From NCBI GenBank assembly GCA_035041965.1, contig JAPYMA010000663.1, positions 62,001 to 126,000 of the forward strand: a stretch of 64,000 nucleotides of DNA, given 5' to 3'. A program made the position numbers and the translations under genes. The notes under the pieces are model-generated. The model saw only the letters and a list, made by a program, of their open reading frames with translations. It did not search any database and had not been told where the DNA came from. How positions within the stretch are numbered: position 1 is the stretch's first letter; every line of letters starts with the position of its first letter. Source of the DNA: Anisakis pegreffii. Taxonomy: Eukaryota > Nematoda > Chromadorea > Rhabditida > Anisakidae. Below, piece after piece: positions 62,881-64,000 of the stretch.

Positions 62881-64000
62881 GCTGTAAAGTATCATATGAA
62901 TGCTGAAACGATACTGTCTACATTATATCATGTTCATTGCATCTTCCATGCTCGAATATACCATAAGTTGTACTGTTCCACACAACCGAATAGTTACTAA
63001 CCTCATTCCCATGCATTCCCACTCGATTATTTTTGAAGTGTTGGTGATTCTTTCTGCCGCCTCAGAATGCCTTTTTTATGGAATTTTTGTTTTCGAACAT
63101 CTGATTTGTAATAGACGTTATTGGTGTATCTGATCAGCCTTATTTATCTTTAATCTCATCATTCCCTCAGCACTACCAGTGAATGCACACTTTTTTCATT
63201 CACTCAAGTGAAAACCTACCTCTTCGATCATTCGTTGATAGTACTGTTGAAAAATGATAATCCGTTGATCTTTCATAATCCATCTTTCATAATCCGTTGC
63301 AACTCTGCGCCAGTTAGTAATCATGCTGAGACACTGATTATCATGTGCTGCAACAAATGAACTTCTTTCGTCCAGTGCACATTCGAACTCAGTGATAATT
63401 TACAACGGAATCTTACATTACATTGGACTACCTTACTGTTCACAAGAAATGCATGATGAAATGATTATGGAGTACCTTTATGGCAAATATTACTATTCAT
63501 TGAGAATATATCTGTTTCACCTACGCACTTGTTACGCCCTTCTTGAAATATTCTATCGTATAATATTTCTTATTAATGCTATAATCGATTGTCAGATATC
63601 GATGTTGTAATCGACTGTAATTCGTTCTGCAGTTGATCATTTTATATCTGTTATGTATTATTTGCTTATTTTTGAAGTATTGTTTTCGGTTTTATATAAT
63701 ACAAAAAATCACCGATTGAATGGTGTAATTGTTTTTTTGGGGGCGTAGTTGAATTTACGAGAATGTTGTGTGCATACGTTGAATATGAAGAAATCATTGG
63801 AGAAGTTGAAACACGAAAAAATTTGTCGAGCTGTCCACGAAAAACGCTTTAGAATGCATCAGTAATCATTTAAAGTATTTCTGATGATTTTTTCTGCTTT
63901 TTATCAAAAAATGAAGTATACATGCTTTTTTGCTTCACTTCCGTGTTTGTTGCCGTTGAATGTGACATATACCGATCTTAGTATTTGAGTTCTTCCCTGA
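62881..64000. other. Gene-poor DNA to the window end
   Basis: Short ORFs only; nothing else that I can support. Confidence 0.4.

Noticed and set aside
1..64000. Search for tRNA, rRNA, CRISPR arrays and prokaryotic or viral gene blocks
   Set aside because: No such structure was recognised by eye. A covariance-model scan would be needed to exclude a tRNA.

Overview
This looks like a eukaryotic, animal-type nuclear genome window, most likely from a nematode; the organism is an inference. The DNA is AT-rich. Genes are split into many short exons with TTTCAG-like 3' splice sites and many 5' splice sites that start GTT. The two recognisable proteins are a mitochondrial medium-chain acyl-CoA dehydrogenase and a CHK2-type checkpoint kinase. 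I saw no prokaryotic operons, CRISPR arrays or rRNA genes. I worked out exons by hand from reading frames, splice-site sequence and phase agreement, so exact ends are models. Exons marked low confidence could be wrong.

Layout. 0.8-2.1 kb: two or three 3' exons of an unrecognised minus-strand gene. 2.8-4.5 kb: an inverted tandem-repeat array, with a lone relative at 7.6 kb. 6.3-6.7 kb: a fold-back repeat. 9.0-14.7 kb: two minus-strand four-helix membrane-protein genes with matching exon boundaries, and a small plus-strand candidate secreted-protein gene between them. 17.4 kb: a terminal exon of another minus-strand gene. 20.7-23.3 kb: an eight-exon PH-domain gene on the plus strand, associated with hAT-like non-autonomous transposon pieces in one intron, in its last exon and downstream. 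25.1-27.0 kb: an unrecognised basic, low-complexity gene on the minus strand. 28.0-29.0 kb: a nearly perfect hairpin and a complete hAT-like element with target-site duplication. 29.2-31.9 kb: a U1/JAZ-type zinc-finger gene on the plus strand. 32.6-36.1 kb: the ten-exon acyl-CoA dehydrogenase gene on the minus strand, complete with a mitochondrial leader. 36.2-36.6 kb: a small divergent candidate gene. 38.1-42.1 kb: the eleven-exon CHK2-like kinase on the plus strand. 42.1-64 kb: about 22 kb with no convincing gene, holding one hAT-like element, microsatellites and a few doubtful ORFs.

The genes do not form one pathway. They cover fatty-acid beta-oxidation (dehydrogenase), DNA-damage or meiotic signalling (kinase with SQ/TQ cluster and FHA domain), lipid or protein docking (PH protein), probable RNA binding (zinc finger), and membranes or secretion (four-helix proteins and the candidate secreted protein). 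The less expected structure is in the repeats: hAT-like miniature elements clustered around the 22-29 kb genes, one of which shares 18 bp with a coding exon, and a two-armed array with a 246/162 bp spacing pattern.
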